Below, one piece after another: positions 43,622 to 52,687 of a stretch of DNA of 64,000 bases (positions are counted from its first letter, which is position 1; every line of letters begins with the position of its first letter). The DNA comes from Halomonas sp. ALS9. Its GTDB lineage: Bacteria > Pseudomonadota > Gammaproteobacteria > Pseudomonadales > Halomonadaceae. The stretch is from assembly GCF_001651035.1 (NCBI RefSeq), contig NZ_LXRG01000110.1, forward strand, positions 248,001 to 312,000. Direction: 5' to 3'. The position numbers and the translations under genes were made by a program. The notes beneath the pieces were generated by a model. It saw only the letters and a list, made by a program, of their open reading frames with translations. It had not been told where the DNA came from and did not search any database.

Positions 43622-44683
43622 ATGCCCCGCGTACTGATGCTCTATACCGGTGGGACGATTGGTATGCAGCCATCGCCACAAGGCTACGTGCCCTGCGCGG
43701 GGCTGGCCGAACGTCTATCAACGCATTTGGCCCTGAGTGACCCTTATCGGCTGCCAGCGTTCGATGTGCTGGAAATGCAGCCGCTAATTGATAGCGCAGA
43801 GTTAATGCCCGAGGCCTGGAATCGCCTGGTGGCGCTGCTGGAAAGCCACTGGCCGCGCTACGATGCGTTTGTGGTACTCCACGGCACCGATACCATGGCT
43901 TACAGCGCTGCCGCGCTTTCGTTTATGCTCGGTGCGTTGAACAAGCCGGTAATCTTCACCGGCTCCCAAATTCCACTGGGTGAGCCAAGAAGCGATGCGC
44001 TGAATAATGTGGTCAGCGCGCTGCAGCTTGCGGCTCATCCCGCGACCCCTTGCGAAGTAAGCCTGGCATTTCACGACCGCCTGCTGCGTGGTAACCGGGC
44101 GCGCAAGGTGCGCACTCAAGGCTTGGATGCCTTCGACTCACCCAACTTCCCCTGGCTTGCCGAGCTGGGCATTGGTGTAAGCTTCCCCCAGCCCTCGGCA
44201 CTGCTGAGCGGTCTACCCAATTTTGCGCCTATTGAGGTGGACGACGAGGCTGTCGCAGTACTGCCGCTGCACCCAGGGATGTCGCTGCGCCGCGCGAAAA
44301 TGCTGCTGGAAGATGAAACGCTAAAAGGACTGGTGCTGCATAGCTACGGGGTGGGCAACCCGCCTAGTTTTGAAGGCGAGCTGCTTAACGCCTTGAAGAC
44401 GGCCACCGAGCGTGGCGTAGCGCTGCTCAATGTGACTCAGTGTGCCCAAGGCGAAGTGGTACAGGGGGCTTACGCCACCGGCGCCGAGCTTAATCATGTG
44501 GGCGTTATTCCTGGAAGCGATATCACCCTGGAAGCCGCTATCGCGAAGCTTACTGTGCTGCTAGGTCGTGGGTTAGCTGGCGGGGCTCTTCGGCAGGCCT
44601 TGAAGAGTGCTATGCGGGGCGAGTGTAGCGCATTAGGTATTCAGTCTCAGCTTACCCAAAAAACCAATAGCACACAGCAATAG
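43622..44683 (+). CDS. ansA: L-asparaginase, type I cytosolic
   Basis: 353 residues. The first catalytic threonine lies in YTGGTIGM near the N-terminus and the second in HGTDTMAY; the HGTDTMAYSAAALSF and GSQIPLGEPRSD stretches are very close to E. coli AnsA. No signal peptide, so it is cytosolic. It hydrolyses asparagine to aspartate and ammonia. The ATG at 43622 lies 5 bases after AAGGAG. Its last 32 bases overlap the antisense end of the SpmAB-like gene, which is convergent. Confidence 0.93.
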   Translation: MPRVLMLYTGGTIGMQPSPQGYVPCAGLAERLSTHLALSDPYRLPAFDVLEMQPLIDSAELMPEAWNRLVALLESHWPRYDAFVVLHGTDTMAYSAAALSFMLGALNKPVIFTGSQIPLGEPRSDALNNVVSALQLAAHPATPCEVSLAFHDRLLRGNRARKVRTQGLDAFDSPNFPWLAELGIGVSFPQPSALLSGLPNFAPIEVDDEAVAVLPLHPGMSLRRAKMLLEDETLKGLVLHSYGVGNPPSFEGELLNALKTATERGVALLNVTQCAQGEVVQGAYATGAELNHVGVIPGSDITLEAAIAKLTVLLGRGLAGGALRQALKSAMRGECSALGIQSQLTQKTNSTQQ

Positions 44684-45881
44684 CAGTGGTAATCCCTGCG
44701 AAGTCAGCCACCAGCGCGCAGCCTAGCCCATGGCGAATGCGCGTGATGCCCACCGCGCCAAAGTAGACGGCTAACACATAGAACGTGGTTTCAGTGCTGC
44801 CCTGCATGGTGGCTGCGAGTAGGCCTGGAAAGCTATCGACGCCGAAGGTGTCCATGGTTTCGATCATCATGGCGCGGGCGCCACTGCCGGAAAGTGGCTT
44901 CACAAAGGCGGTAGGCAGCGCATCCACAAAGCGGGTATCCCAGCCAAAGCCCTCTACCAGCCAGCGGATGCCGCTAAGTCCCGCGTCTAGCACGCCACTG
45001 GCGCGCAGCACGCCGACCGCCACCAGCATGGCAATCAAATAAGGAAGCAGCGTAATGGTAAAGCTCAGCCCCTCTTTAGCACCTTCGATAAAAGCGTCAT
45101 ACACCCTTACACCACGCAGCGCGCCGACTACCAGAAACATCATCACGATGCTAAAGAGCGTCAGGTTGCCGACCAGTGTAGAGGCCGCGGCCAGCGCTTG
45201 AGCGGACATTCCCGCTAGCGTGGTAATTAAAAGCCCCAAGGCAAGTGCAGCGGCGAGTAAGTAAGCCAGCACGATGGGCTGCCATAGCTTTAAGCGCTGC
45301 ATTACTGAGACAGCTAGCAGCCCTGCAAAGCTAGAGGCGGTTGTGGCTAAAAGAATAGGTAAAAACACCAGCGTGGGGTCGGCAGCCCCTTGCTGAGCGC
45401 GATACATAAAAATGGTTACCGGTAATAATGTTAGCGATGAGGTATTGAGCACCAGAAACAGAATTTGCGCGTTGCTGGCGGTCTCGCTGCTGGGGTTAAG
45501 GCTCTGAAGAGAGTGCATCGCCTTGATGCCAATCGGCGTGGCGGCGTTATCCAGGCCCAGGATATTAGCCGCGAAGTTCATACTGATTAGCCCCATAGCA
45601 GGGTGGCCGCGGGGAACCTCAGGCATTAAGCGGCAGAACAACGGGTCGAGCACCCGCCCCAGCAAGCGAATCAAGCCGGCTTTTTCGGCAATCGAAAGAA
45701 ACCCCAGCCATAGTGTCATGGTGCCTAGCAGCACCAGAATAATATCGACGCTCACTTTCGCCATATCGAACAGCGACTGCACCAAGCGGGCAAACACCTC
45801 GCTGTCGCCACCTACCAACCACTGCCAGAGGGAGGCCGCAAAGGCCGCGATAAAGAAGCTTAACCAAATTCCGTTGAGCAT
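44652..45881 (-). CDS. SpmA-SpmB-type fused nucleoside-recognition (Gate) domain protein
   Basis: 409 residues, about ten helices in two homologous halves, each a Gate (nucleoside recognition) domain: the first like SpmA (GLISMNFAANILGLDNAATPIGIKAM), the second like SpmB (ALPTAFVKPLSGSGARAMMIE). The fused form is common in Proteobacteria. The role outside spore formers is unknown; transport is likely. The ATG at 45881 has a weak site, and the longer frame looks non-hydrophobic. It converges with and overlaps ansA by 32 bases. Confidence 0.9.
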   Translation of the reverse strand: MLNGIWLSFFIAAFAASLWQWLVGGDSEVFARLVQSLFDMAKVSVDIILVLLGTMTLWLGFLSIAEKAGLIRLLGRVLDPLFCRLMPEVPRGHPAMGLISMNFAANILGLDNAATPIGIKAMHSLQSLNPSSETASNAQILFLVLNTSSLTLLPVTIFMYRAQQGAADPTLVFLPILLATTASSFAGLLAVSVMQRLKLWQPIVLAYLLAAALALGLLITTLAGMSAQALAAASTLVGNLTLFSIVMMFLVVGALRGVRVYDAFIEGAKEGLSFTITLLPYLIAMLVAVGVLRASGVLDAGLSGIRWLVEGFGWDTRFVDALPTAFVKPLSGSGARAMMIETMDTFGVDSFPGLLAATMQGSTETTFYVLAVYFGAVGITRIRHGLGCALVADFAGITTAIAVCYWFFG

Positions 45882-45957
45882 AGGGGGCTGGCATCCAGGG
45901 CGGTGATCGGTTAGACAGGCAGTGCTGCTTATCCTAACCAATCAATGCACAACATCG

Positions 45958-46890
45958 CTAACCCGACAGCGAAAGAAAAAACAGAATCAGTGGCGGTGAT
46001 AGCAGCGAGAGAATAAACCCGCTGACCACGGCAATAGGAACGCAAGCTACGCCGCCGTGCTGCTGAATGACGGGCAGGGTGAAGTCCATGGAGGTGGCGC
46101 CGCCGTAGCCAATCGCCAGCGCGGTGTGGCGGTGTATGACCAGCGGAATCAGGATAAACGCCAGCAGCTCACGGGTGAGGTCGTTAAAAAATGCCACGCC
46201 GCCCATTAAAGGGCCCAGCTGGTCGCCGATCAAGATGGCGGAAAGCGAGTACCAGCCAAAGCCTGACGCCATCGCCAAGCCTTCGTTCCAGCTTAGCGAG
46301 AGCAGCGGCGCGGCGGCTAAGCCTGCCAACAGCGAACTGATTGCTAGTGTTACCGCAATTGCCAGCCCCATGCGGTTGAGCAAAATCTGTTTGAGCGGCA
46401 TGCCGGAATTTCGCAGTTGGCAGCCAATCAGCGCTAGCAGCACATAGAGTACCCATTCGGCCAATACGTCTGCGGTGTTGAAAAGCTTTTCACCCAGGTG
46501 TGGCCCCAGCAGCAGGCCAGCGATAATACCCCCAGCCACTACGGCGACCAATAACAGTGAACCCTGCATGGCCGCTAGCTTGCTGGTGGGAGCGTCTTTT
46601 ATCACTGGCGAGTTGCCTGCCTTAAGTGTTAACCGGCGCGATAGCCACCATAGCGCTGCTAAGTTAAACAGCGTGGTAATGCTAAACAACAGCAAAGCGT
46701 TGCCGCCCAAACGCGAAAGCTGACTAGACAGATTCTCAAGGCCAGCAAGGCTTATTCCCATGAACAGTAGGATCAAATAGACCGAGCTATTGACTGCGCT
46801 GTTGATTAGGCTCTGTAGCTGAGCGGAGCGAACACGAACCAAATAGCCGAGTAAAAGCGGTAGTAGAACAATCAATAAACCCGATAGCAT
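45958..46890 (-). CDS. lysO: Lysine exporter LysO (YbjE) family
   Basis: 310 residues, about eight to nine helices, matching the LysO lysine exporter (PF03956 family): the N-terminal GYLVRVRSAQLQSLINSAVN and central GLLLGPHLGEKLF are typical, and the GGATSMDFTLPVIQQHGG motif ends the protein. It would export lysine and its analogues. The start ATG directly follows the stop of the DUF3108 gene, so translation is coupled. The ribosome site is weak. Confidence 0.85.
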   Translation of the reverse strand: MLSGLLIVLLPLLLGYLVRVRSAQLQSLINSAVNSSVYLILLFMGISLAGLENLSSQLSRLGGNALLLFSITTLFNLAALWWLSRRLTLKAGNSPVIKDAPTSKLAAMQGSLLLVAVVAGGIIAGLLLGPHLGEKLFNTADVLAEWVLYVLLALIGCQLRNSGMPLKQILLNRMGLAIAVTLAISSLLAGLAAAPLLSLSWNEGLAMASGFGWYSLSAILIGDQLGPLMGGVAFFNDLTRELLAFILIPLVIHRHTALAIGYGGATSMDFTLPVIQQHGGVACVPIAVVSGFILSLLSPPLILFFLSLSG

Positions 46891-47628
46891 TTAGGGCGTC
46901 GCGCCCCCGTTTGGTTGGAAGTTAGTCAGTGTGAGCTGAGTTTCACGGCTGCCTTCTTTTTGGTACACCACCGATAGAATCAGGCCGGGCCAGTCAGGGT
47001 GAAAACGGATCTGGAGAAGACGGTCAGGCTTTTCAACATCAATCAGGGAGACGTTTAGCGCTTCAAACTCGTCGCCGGACATGCCAATGCTGCCGGGATC
47101 AGTTATCCGTTGTTTATCAACATAGTATTGGAAATGCTCATCACGCCCTTTGTGATCGACAAACTCAATGTCGCAGGGGGCGCTTTCCGTGCAGTTTTCA
47201 TGCCCTGCTCGGCGCGAAAGGTCAAATAGCGCTGTTTGCCGGTCTAATGTGGGAATATCCCGCTCGCTCAATTGATAGCTGTCACCGACGCCGAGCAATG
47301 AATAGCTACTGCTATAGAGCAATGCGTGGGTATCATTATCATTTAGCGAAAAACGGCTGAACTCCTGTCCACGCGCCACAGTGACCGAAAAGCGCATATC
47401 GCTTAACCAGTGATTCCCTTCGTTAGAGAGGCGATGGGTAATGGTAGCCCCTGGCCAACCGCGAACCTCAAGCCGGTACTGTGCTTCAAAAGGCCTGGGG
47501 GCTTCAAAGAGCTGCGGGTCTTTGAGTGTGTTTGCTGCTAAGGCAATGTCGCTAGAACACAAGACGGCAAAACTCAGCCCCAACCCTGCTAGCGCGCGGC
47601 CAGACAGTCGTACGAGAACATTGACCAA
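46891..47628 (-). CDS. DUF3108-like periplasmic protein
   Basis: 245 residues from the TTG at 47628. A signal peptide ends near IALAA-NT. The body is a beta-rich lipoprotein-like fold with alternating short strands (YRLEVRGWPGATITHRLSNE), resembling the DUF3108 family, function unknown. Start choice: GGAGG lies 8 bases before the TTG and nothing lies before the ATG at 47643; the ATG form would be 250 residues. Its stop is next to the lysO start. No clear biological link to lysine export. Confidence 0.75.
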   Translation of the reverse strand: MVNVLVRLSGRALAGLGLSFAVLCSSDIALAANTLKDPQLFEAPRPFEAQYRLEVRGWPGATITHRLSNEGNHWLSDMRFSVTVARGQEFSRFSLNDNDTHALLYSSSYSLLGVGDSYQLSERDIPTLDRQTALFDLSRRAGHENCTESAPCDIEFVDHKGRDEHFQYYVDKQRITDPGSIGMSGDEFEALNVSLIDVEKPDRLLQIRFHPDWPGLILSVVYQKEGSRETQLTLTNFQPNGGATP

Positions 47629-47716
47629 GAGCCTTTCCTCCATAAAAACGTATCTTCCTAAGAGCCTTTAGGCTGCACTTGGTTCCCAGCGCGCCAGTAT
47701 AGCCCGGGTGGGGGCG

Positions 47717-48652
47717 TCAGTAACCTGCCTCAGGGTTGATCGTGGCAAGTTTTTCACCCGATTCAAAGGCATGCAAGTAAGAGATCACTTGGTCAATGGC
47801 ATCGTTAAGCGGAGTAGGCGCGGCCATGTGCGGCGTGACAATGACCTTGGGGTGTTGCCAGAGCGGATTGTCAGTGGGCAACGGCTCTTCATGGAATACA
47901 TCCAACAGTGCACCCCGCAAGTGCCCCAGCTGGTGTCCACTACCCAGTGCTTCCAATAGTGCCTGTTCATCAATCAGGCTGCCACGGCCAGGGTTAATCA
48001 CGCTGGCGCCTTGGGGCAGTTGGGCCAGCCGCTCGGCGTTGAGAATGTGTCGAGTGGCGGCGGTGTCGGGGAGAATAGTGATCAGGCTCTGTACTTGGCC
48101 AAGCAGTTCGTTGAGCCCATCATCGCCGTGAAAACAGCGTACTCCGCTGATCTGCTTGGGTGAGCGGCTCCAGCCCAGCACTGGGAAACCCGCTTGCTGC
48201 AAGGCGCTGGCGACAAAGCTGCCAATCGCGCCCAGACCTAATACGCCCACCGGCCACTGGGACTTCTCCACGACCTCTTGCGGCTTCCAAATGGCGCTTT
48301 GCTGCTGTTCCGCGTAACGATCCATGCTGCGGTAGAAGTGCAGCACGCCATAGAGGGCGTAATCGGCCATCAGCTCGCCCATGCCCGCATCGCGTAGTTT
48401 TACGATTGGCACACCGCTGGGCAGCCCTGGGGTTTTTAGCAAATAATCCACCCCCGCACCCAAATTGATGATGCCTTTTAGCTGGGTCTGCTCTTGCAGC
48501 AAATGCTCGGGGGCCTTCCAGATAGCGAGATAGTCGGCCCCTTTACGCTCATCCGCTGGCGCTTTGCTGGTCAGCACGGTGGCTTGGGGCAGTGCCTCAG
48601 CAAGCGCTGCTTGCCATTGATCAGCCTCATCAATATGCACAACAATTTTCAT
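47717..48652 (-). CDS. ghrA: Glyoxylate/hydroxypyruvate reductase A
   Basis: 311 residues, the same length as E. coli GhrA (312). The Rossmann motif is VGVLGLGAIGSFVASAL; the substrate-binding Arg, Glu and His are in INPGRGSLIDE, DVFHEEPLP and TPHMAAP. It reduces glyoxylate and hydroxypyruvate with NADPH. The ATG at 48652 lies 7 bases after GAGGGG; an upstream frame adds a non-conserved stretch. It is divergent from doeA. Glycolate, the product of fluoroacetate dehalogenation, is one source of glyoxylate. Confidence 0.9.
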   Translation of the reverse strand: MKIVVHIDEADQWQAALAEALPQATVLTSKAPADERKGADYLAIWKAPEHLLQEQTQLKGIINLGAGVDYLLKTPGLPSGVPIVKLRDAGMGELMADYALYGVLHFYRSMDRYAEQQQSAIWKPQEVVEKSQWPVGVLGLGAIGSFVASALQQAGFPVLGWSRSPKQISGVRCFHGDDGLNELLGQVQSLITILPDTAATRHILNAERLAQLPQGASVINPGRGSLIDEQALLEALGSGHQLGHLRGALLDVFHEEPLPTDNPLWQHPKVIVTPHMAAPTPLNDAIDQVISYLHAFESGEKLATINPEAGY

Positions 48653-48770
48653 CCCGCACCCCTCTTCTAAAAGTATTATCACTGCAGGTTATCATGGTGA
48701 GTGGTAAAGGCTGTTGCAAGCTTGCTTAGTGCAAATAACGAGGCCGTATGCACTTTTTGTCATAAAGCCT

Positions 48771-48801
48771 TTGACCGCTGACCAAGGGTCGGTGCTAGTA
48801 T
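48771..48801 (+). promoter_or_regulatory. Candidate promoter of doeA
   Basis: TTGACC (48771-48776) and TAGTAT (48796-48801) have a 19-base spacer, or GCTAGT (48794) with a 17-base spacer. GACC/GGTC form a short dyad across it that could be a DoeX site. It leaves a leader of about 140 bases. Confidence 0.4.
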
Positions 48802-48825
48802 CGGCTTAAGACGACATTGGCGGGC

Positions 48826-48843
48826 CTGCTGCAACGGCAGCAG
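48826..48843 (+). promoter_or_regulatory. Hairpin in the doeA leader
   Basis: CTGCTGC-AACG-GCAGCAG, perfect 7-bp arms and a 4-base loop, about 100 bases upstream of doeA. GGCCAGG/CCTGTGGCC and CCGA/TCGG pairs follow, so the leader is strongly structured. Confidence 0.5.
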
Positions 48844-48941
48844 ATGCAACCCCGACGCCTGATCGGTGGTGGCCAGGTCGATCCTGTGGCCCAGCGTTGC
48901 GTGCCTATAGTGGGCAGTGCGCTGGCTCTTGGTGATCTTTA

Positions 48942-50156
48942 ATGGCGAGTTGGCCGATGACTCAGGTTTCCCTGCCTTTCACGCGCGAAGAGTACGCTAC
49001 ACGCCTGTGGAAAGTGCGTGCTGAAATGGCCAGTCGTGGCATTGACGTATTGATCGTCAGTGACCCTTCCAATATGGCTTGGCTAACCGGCTACGACGGT
49101 TGGTCGTTTTATGTGCATCAGTGTGTGCTGGTGGGCCTTGAAGGCGAGCCGGTATGGTTTGGACGGCGCATGGATGCCAACGGTGCTCTGCGCACCTGCT
49201 GGATCGACCCTGACAATATTACCTACTACCCGGATTACTACGTACAGAATCCGGACATGCATCCGATGGAGTATCTGGCGCAGTCGATTATGCCTGACCG
49301 CGGCTGGCATTTGGGTGTGGTGGGTATGGAGATGGATAACTACTACTTCTCCGCCAAGGCCTATCTAAGCCTACTTAAAGAGCTGCCCCATGCGCGCTTT
49401 ATGGATGCCAATTCGCTAGTGAACTGGTGTCGGGCAATCAAATCGCCCCAAGAAGTCGCCTATATGCGCATTGCCGCCAAAATTGTGGAAGGCATGCACA
49501 CGCGTATTCTGGAAGTGATTGAACCAGGCTTGCCCAAGAGCAAACTGGTATCGGAGATTTATCGCGTTGGCATCGAAGGCTTTGTGGATGAGAACGGCAA
49601 AGTCTTTGGCGGTGACTATCCCGCCATTGTGCCCATGCTGCCCACCGGCAAAGACGCTGCGGCGCCGCACCTGACTTGGGACGACACGCCGTTTCGCAAA
49701 GGTGAGGGCACGTTCTTTGAGATTGCCGGGGTGTTTAAGCGCTACCACGCGCCGATGTCGCGCACGGTCTTCCTGGGCACTCCGCCTATGGACTTTATTC
49801 GTGCGGAATCCGCCCTTTTGGAAGGCATCGAAAACGGCTTGGCGGTGGCCAAACCAGGGAATCGCACGGCAGATATCGCCATGGCGCTGGGTGCGGCGAT
49901 GGATAAATATGGCTTTGACCGTGGCGGCGCTCGTTGTGGTTACCCCATCGGCATTTCGTACCCGCCCGACTGGGGTGAGCGCACCATGAGCCTGCGCCCC
50001 TCGGATGACACCATTCTGCAACCGGGCATGACGTTCCACTTTATGCCGGGGCTATGGGTGGAAGAGTGGGGCCTGGAAATTACCGAAAGTATTTTAATCA
50101 CCGAAGACGGCTGCGAAACCCTGGCCAATTTTCCGCGCCAGCTGTTTGTTAAATAA
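48942..50156 (+). CDS. doeA: Ectoine hydrolase DoeA
   Basis: 404 residues, pita-bread (M24/creatinase) fold. N-terminal MTQVSLPFTREEYATRLWKVR and VLIVSDPSNMAWLTGYDGWSFY are typical of DoeA (ectoine hydrolase) rather than prolidase or creatinase, and DoeB and DoeX follow. It opens the ectoine ring to N-acetyl-diaminobutyrate. The ATG at 48942 has GGTGA upstream; the ATG at 48957 is an alternative with a weaker site. Cytosolic. It heads the doeA-doeB-doeX unit after a structured leader. Confidence 0.93.
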   Translation: MASWPMTQVSLPFTREEYATRLWKVRAEMASRGIDVLIVSDPSNMAWLTGYDGWSFYVHQCVLVGLEGEPVWFGRRMDANGALRTCWIDPDNITYYPDYYVQNPDMHPMEYLAQSIMPDRGWHLGVVGMEMDNYYFSAKAYLSLLKELPHARFMDANSLVNWCRAIKSPQEVAYMRIAAKIVEGMHTRILEVIEPGLPKSKLVSEIYRVGIEGFVDENGKVFGGDYPAIVPMLPTGKDAAAPHLTWDDTPFRKGEGTFFEIAGVFKRYHAPMSRTVFLGTPPMDFIRAESALLEGIENGLAVAKPGNRTADIAMALGAAMDKYGFDRGGARCGYPIGISYPPDWGERTMSLRPSDDTILQPGMTFHFMPGLWVEEWGLEITESILITEDGCETLANFPRQLFVK

Positions 50157-50186
50157 CCGCCTATACGAACACCGAAGGAAACCGTA

Positions 50187-51203
50187 ATGACCCAGCGACC
50201 CAGCCCTATTTCTGCCACCGTGGATTTTGACGCCGATGGTGTACAGCACGGTTTTTTAAAGCTGCCGATCTCAACCGATGAATCTGCTTGGGGCGCGGTG
50301 ATGATCCCCGTCACCGTAGTGAAAAATGGCGACGGCCCCACGGCGCTTTTGACCGGCGGTAACCACGGCGATGAATATGAGGGTATTACCTCGCTGTTGA
50401 AGCTCTCTTCAACGCTGAAAGCAGAGGATGTCACGGGCCGGGTAATTATCGTGCCGTGCATGAATACCCCAGCGGTGATGGCGGGCAAACGCACCTCGCC
50501 GATGGATAAGGGCAACCTAAATCGAAGCTTCCCAGGTGACCCCAACGGCAGCGTGACACCGCAAATTGCCGACTACTTCACCCGCGTGTTGGTGCCCATG
50601 GCGGATGTAGTGCTCGATCTGCACTCCGGTGGGCGCACGCTGGACATTCTGCCCTTTGGTGCGTCCCACGTGCTGGACAATAAAGCACAGCAGCAGGCCG
50701 CCTTGGAAGGTGCCAAAGCCTTCGGCGCCCCTTACGCCATGGTGATGTTCGAATTGGATGCGGAAAGACTCTTTGACACCGCCTGCGAGCGCCAGGGCAA
50801 GGTATTTGTGGCTACTGAGCTGGGCGGCGGTGGTACCTCGACGCCCCAGAGTATCGCCATTGCTGAACGCGGTGTGCGTAACTTCTTAATTCACTACGGT
50901 CTGGTAGAAGGCGAAGTGGAAATGCCCGCAGGTGGGCAGATGTACCTCGATATGCCGGATGCCAGCTGCTACGTGCAGAGCCAACACTCTGGTGTTTTAG
51001 AACTGTTAGTGGCGTTAGGTGACGAAGTCAAAAAAGGCCAAACCATCGCCTACGTGTACGACATGACCCGTAGCGGCACCGACCCGGTCGCTTACAAAGC
51101 GGAGCGCGATGGCATTCTAATGGCCCGGCGCGCGCCCTCGCTGATCAATATGGGGGATACCCTGGCGGTGATTGCCGATGTTGTTGAACGCCTGGAGGCG
51201 TAG
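50187..51203 (+). CDS. doeB: N-acetyl-L-2,4-diaminobutyrate deacetylase DoeB
   Basis: 338 residues, succinylglutamate desuccinylase/aspartoacylase family. Zinc ligands: His and Glu in GGNHGDEYEG, His in DLHSGG; the LNRSFPGD arginine is the usual substrate contact. It removes the acetyl group from N-acetyl-diaminobutyrate after DoeA. The ATG at 50187 follows AAGGAAA, 30 bases after doeA. The gene order doeA-doeB-doeX is that of the ectoine degradation cluster of Halomonas elongata. Confidence 0.92.
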   Translation: MTQRPSPISATVDFDADGVQHGFLKLPISTDESAWGAVMIPVTVVKNGDGPTALLTGGNHGDEYEGITSLLKLSSTLKAEDVTGRVIIVPCMNTPAVMAGKRTSPMDKGNLNRSFPGDPNGSVTPQIADYFTRVLVPMADVVLDLHSGGRTLDILPFGASHVLDNKAQQQAALEGAKAFGAPYAMVMFELDAERLFDTACERQGKVFVATELGGGGTSTPQSIAIAERGVRNFLIHYGLVEGEVEMPAGGQMYLDMPDASCYVQSQHSGVLELLVALGDEVKKGQTIAYVYDMTRSGTDPVAYKAERDGILMARRAPSLINMGDTLAVIADVVERLEA

Positions 51204-51211
51204 CCCTCGGC

Positions 51212-51688
51212 ATGATGAAACTTGACCGTTACGATCTGAAAATTCTCGACATCCTCTCCCGCGATGGGCGAATCACCAAGTCGAAGCTGGCCGAGGCGAT
51301 CAACCTCTCGGTCAGCCCCTGCTGGGAGCGGGTAAAGCGGCTGGAAAAAGCTGGGGTGATCCAAGGCTATAGCGCACGCATCAATACCGATGTGCTGGTG
51401 CCCCGCAACCCTGTATGGGTGCAAATCGAGCTCAAACAGCACAACGCCGAAAGCTTCACCCGCTTTGAAGCCCTGGTGATGCAAACCCCGGAAGTTACCG
51501 AGTGTGTGGCGGTAGGGGGAGGGGTGGATTACCTGGTGAAATTTGAAGCGCGCACCATCGATAGTTATCAGCGTTTGATGGATAAATGGCTGGTCTCCGA
51601 GGCTGGTATAGAACGTTATTTCACCTACATCGTGACGAAGACCGTTAAGCAGGAGCCGTTGGGAATTGAAACCGACGGCTCTATGTAG
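51212..51688 (+). CDS. doeX: Lrp/AsnC-family regulator DoeX
   Basis: 158 residues. An N-terminal winged helix (LDRYDLKILDILSRDGRITKSKLAEAIN) precedes an AsnC-type ligand domain (about 65-145, ECVAVGGGVDYLVKFEA). The position immediately after doeB identifies it as DoeX, the ectoine-cluster regulator that responds to diaminobutyrate derivatives. The ATG at 51212 lies 13 bases after GGAGG; the next ATG three bases later is equally possible. It converges with the minus-strand cassette. Confidence 0.9.
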   Translation: MMKLDRYDLKILDILSRDGRITKSKLAEAINLSVSPCWERVKRLEKAGVIQGYSARINTDVLVPRNPVWVQIELKQHNAESFTRFEALVMQTPEVTECVAVGGGVDYLVKFEARTIDSYQRLMDKWLVSEAGIERYFTYIVTKTVKQEPLGIETDGSM

Positions 51689-51723
51689 GGCTTTAAACCT
51701 CAGTAAGCTTTAATGCTAAGTGT

Positions 51724-52371
51724 CTATTTCTTTGTTTTCCAGGTATCCAGCCATGCTTGGAAGCGGTTTCGTTTTCTGGAGATGGCATCGCCTGCAGCGC
51801 TAAAGTTATCGCTGACCCCATCAAAAGCGGGCGATAAGCGGTCACGGCGAAAGCGTCTCCAGCGGTAGTAGCCGTATCCAAATAGGCCGCCAAAGGTGAC
51901 CAGAAAAAGTGTCGAGAACCAGTTAAAGGGCTTATCTTCAGGGCCATCAACGGGCGTAATTGAAATGGCGTTGGGGAAAATAGAAAAGAAGATGCTTCTC
52001 CAGCCAAAGTATCTGACAGCAACCCACTGGGGATCTGTTTTGGTGGAGACTAGGTCGTTGGCCTCGGTGTAAAGGTTCGCCGTATCGAATTTGAAATAGG
52101 GTGGCCAGCCCCAGCCGGTATCCTCATTGCGGTACACAATGGTACGACCGTTACTCCGTACACCCTGAATAAATTGCACGTCACGGTTCATCAGCCGCTT
52201 CGACTGGGCGGTTGGGTCAGACCAAAAAATCCGTGTCCAATCATCCAGGTCGATACGCTCTTCGTGGGTGTTGACGATACGCACCACATCATATTTGGGT
52301 AAGCTGTAGTGTAAAAAGGCAGCGAAAAGTGTCCAGAAGGCAAGCAAAACAAACCATTTAACATAGACCAT
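51724..52371 (-). CDS. DUF1523 family membrane protein, cassette gene F
   Basis: 215 residues. Helix 1 at about 5-25 (FVLLAFWTLFAAFLHY), a periplasmic or lumenal region of about 120 residues with DVQFIQGVRSNGRTIVYRNE and DTGWGWPPYFKFD, helix 2 at about 152-170 and a basic C-terminal tail (RWRRFRRDRLS). This fits the DUF1523 family, function unknown. The ATG follows AGGAG at 6 bases and lies 9 bases after the stop of the preceding small gene. Last gene of the cassette. I infer a membrane-anchor or scaffold role for the AAA+ complex. Confidence 0.8.
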   Translation of the reverse strand: MVYVKWFVLLAFWTLFAAFLHYSLPKYDVVRIVNTHEERIDLDDWTRIFWSDPTAQSKRLMNRDVQFIQGVRSNGRTIVYRNEDTGWGWPPYFKFDTANLYTEANDLVSTKTDPQWVAVRYFGWRSIFFSIFPNAISITPVDGPEDKPFNWFSTLFLVTFGGLFGYGYYRWRRFRRDRLSPAFDGVSDNFSAAGDAISRKRNRFQAWLDTWKTKK

Positions 52372-52380
52372 CAGGTCTCC

Positions 52381-52647
52381 TCACATGTAATTGGTAACGT
52401 AGAGGGTAAGCAAGATGGCACTTGGCGGTATAACGTAGACCAAGTGGATCAGCTTGCGTCGTAAAGAGCGGTCGTACTGCTGCATACCTTGGCGTATAAA
52501 GCTGGCACGACATGTGTTTGAAGCTTTTCGCTCCCAACGCTTTTGTAGTGCTAAGCGATGCCTGAAACGCATATAGACGGCGAGTGCGTTATACAGAAGC
52601 GCCAGTGTCAAAATGAACGTCAGAACAAGTCGCATAAAGGGCAACAC
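52381..52647 (-). CDS. Small two-helix membrane protein, cassette gene E
   Basis: 88 residues. Two hydrophobic helices at about 5-27 (LVLTFILTLALLYNALAVYM) and 65-86 (LIHLVYVIPPSAILLTLYV) flank a basic loop (RFRHRLALQKRWERKASN). No family recognised. The GTG at 52647 is chosen because GGAGGA lies 7 bases upstream and the product begins as a membrane protein; a longer frame to 52848 would add about 67 residues that overlap the preceding gene D and look non-native. The gap to gene D is 40 bases, to gene F 9 bases. Confidence 0.75.
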   Translation of the reverse strand: MLPFMRLVLTFILTLALLYNALAVYMRFRHRLALQKRWERKASNTCRASFIRQGMQQYDRSLRRKLIHLVYVIPPSAILLTLYVTNYM

Positions 52648-52687
52648 CGAGTGCTCCTCCGTAGAGCTTGTAAACGGAGGCGCAACA

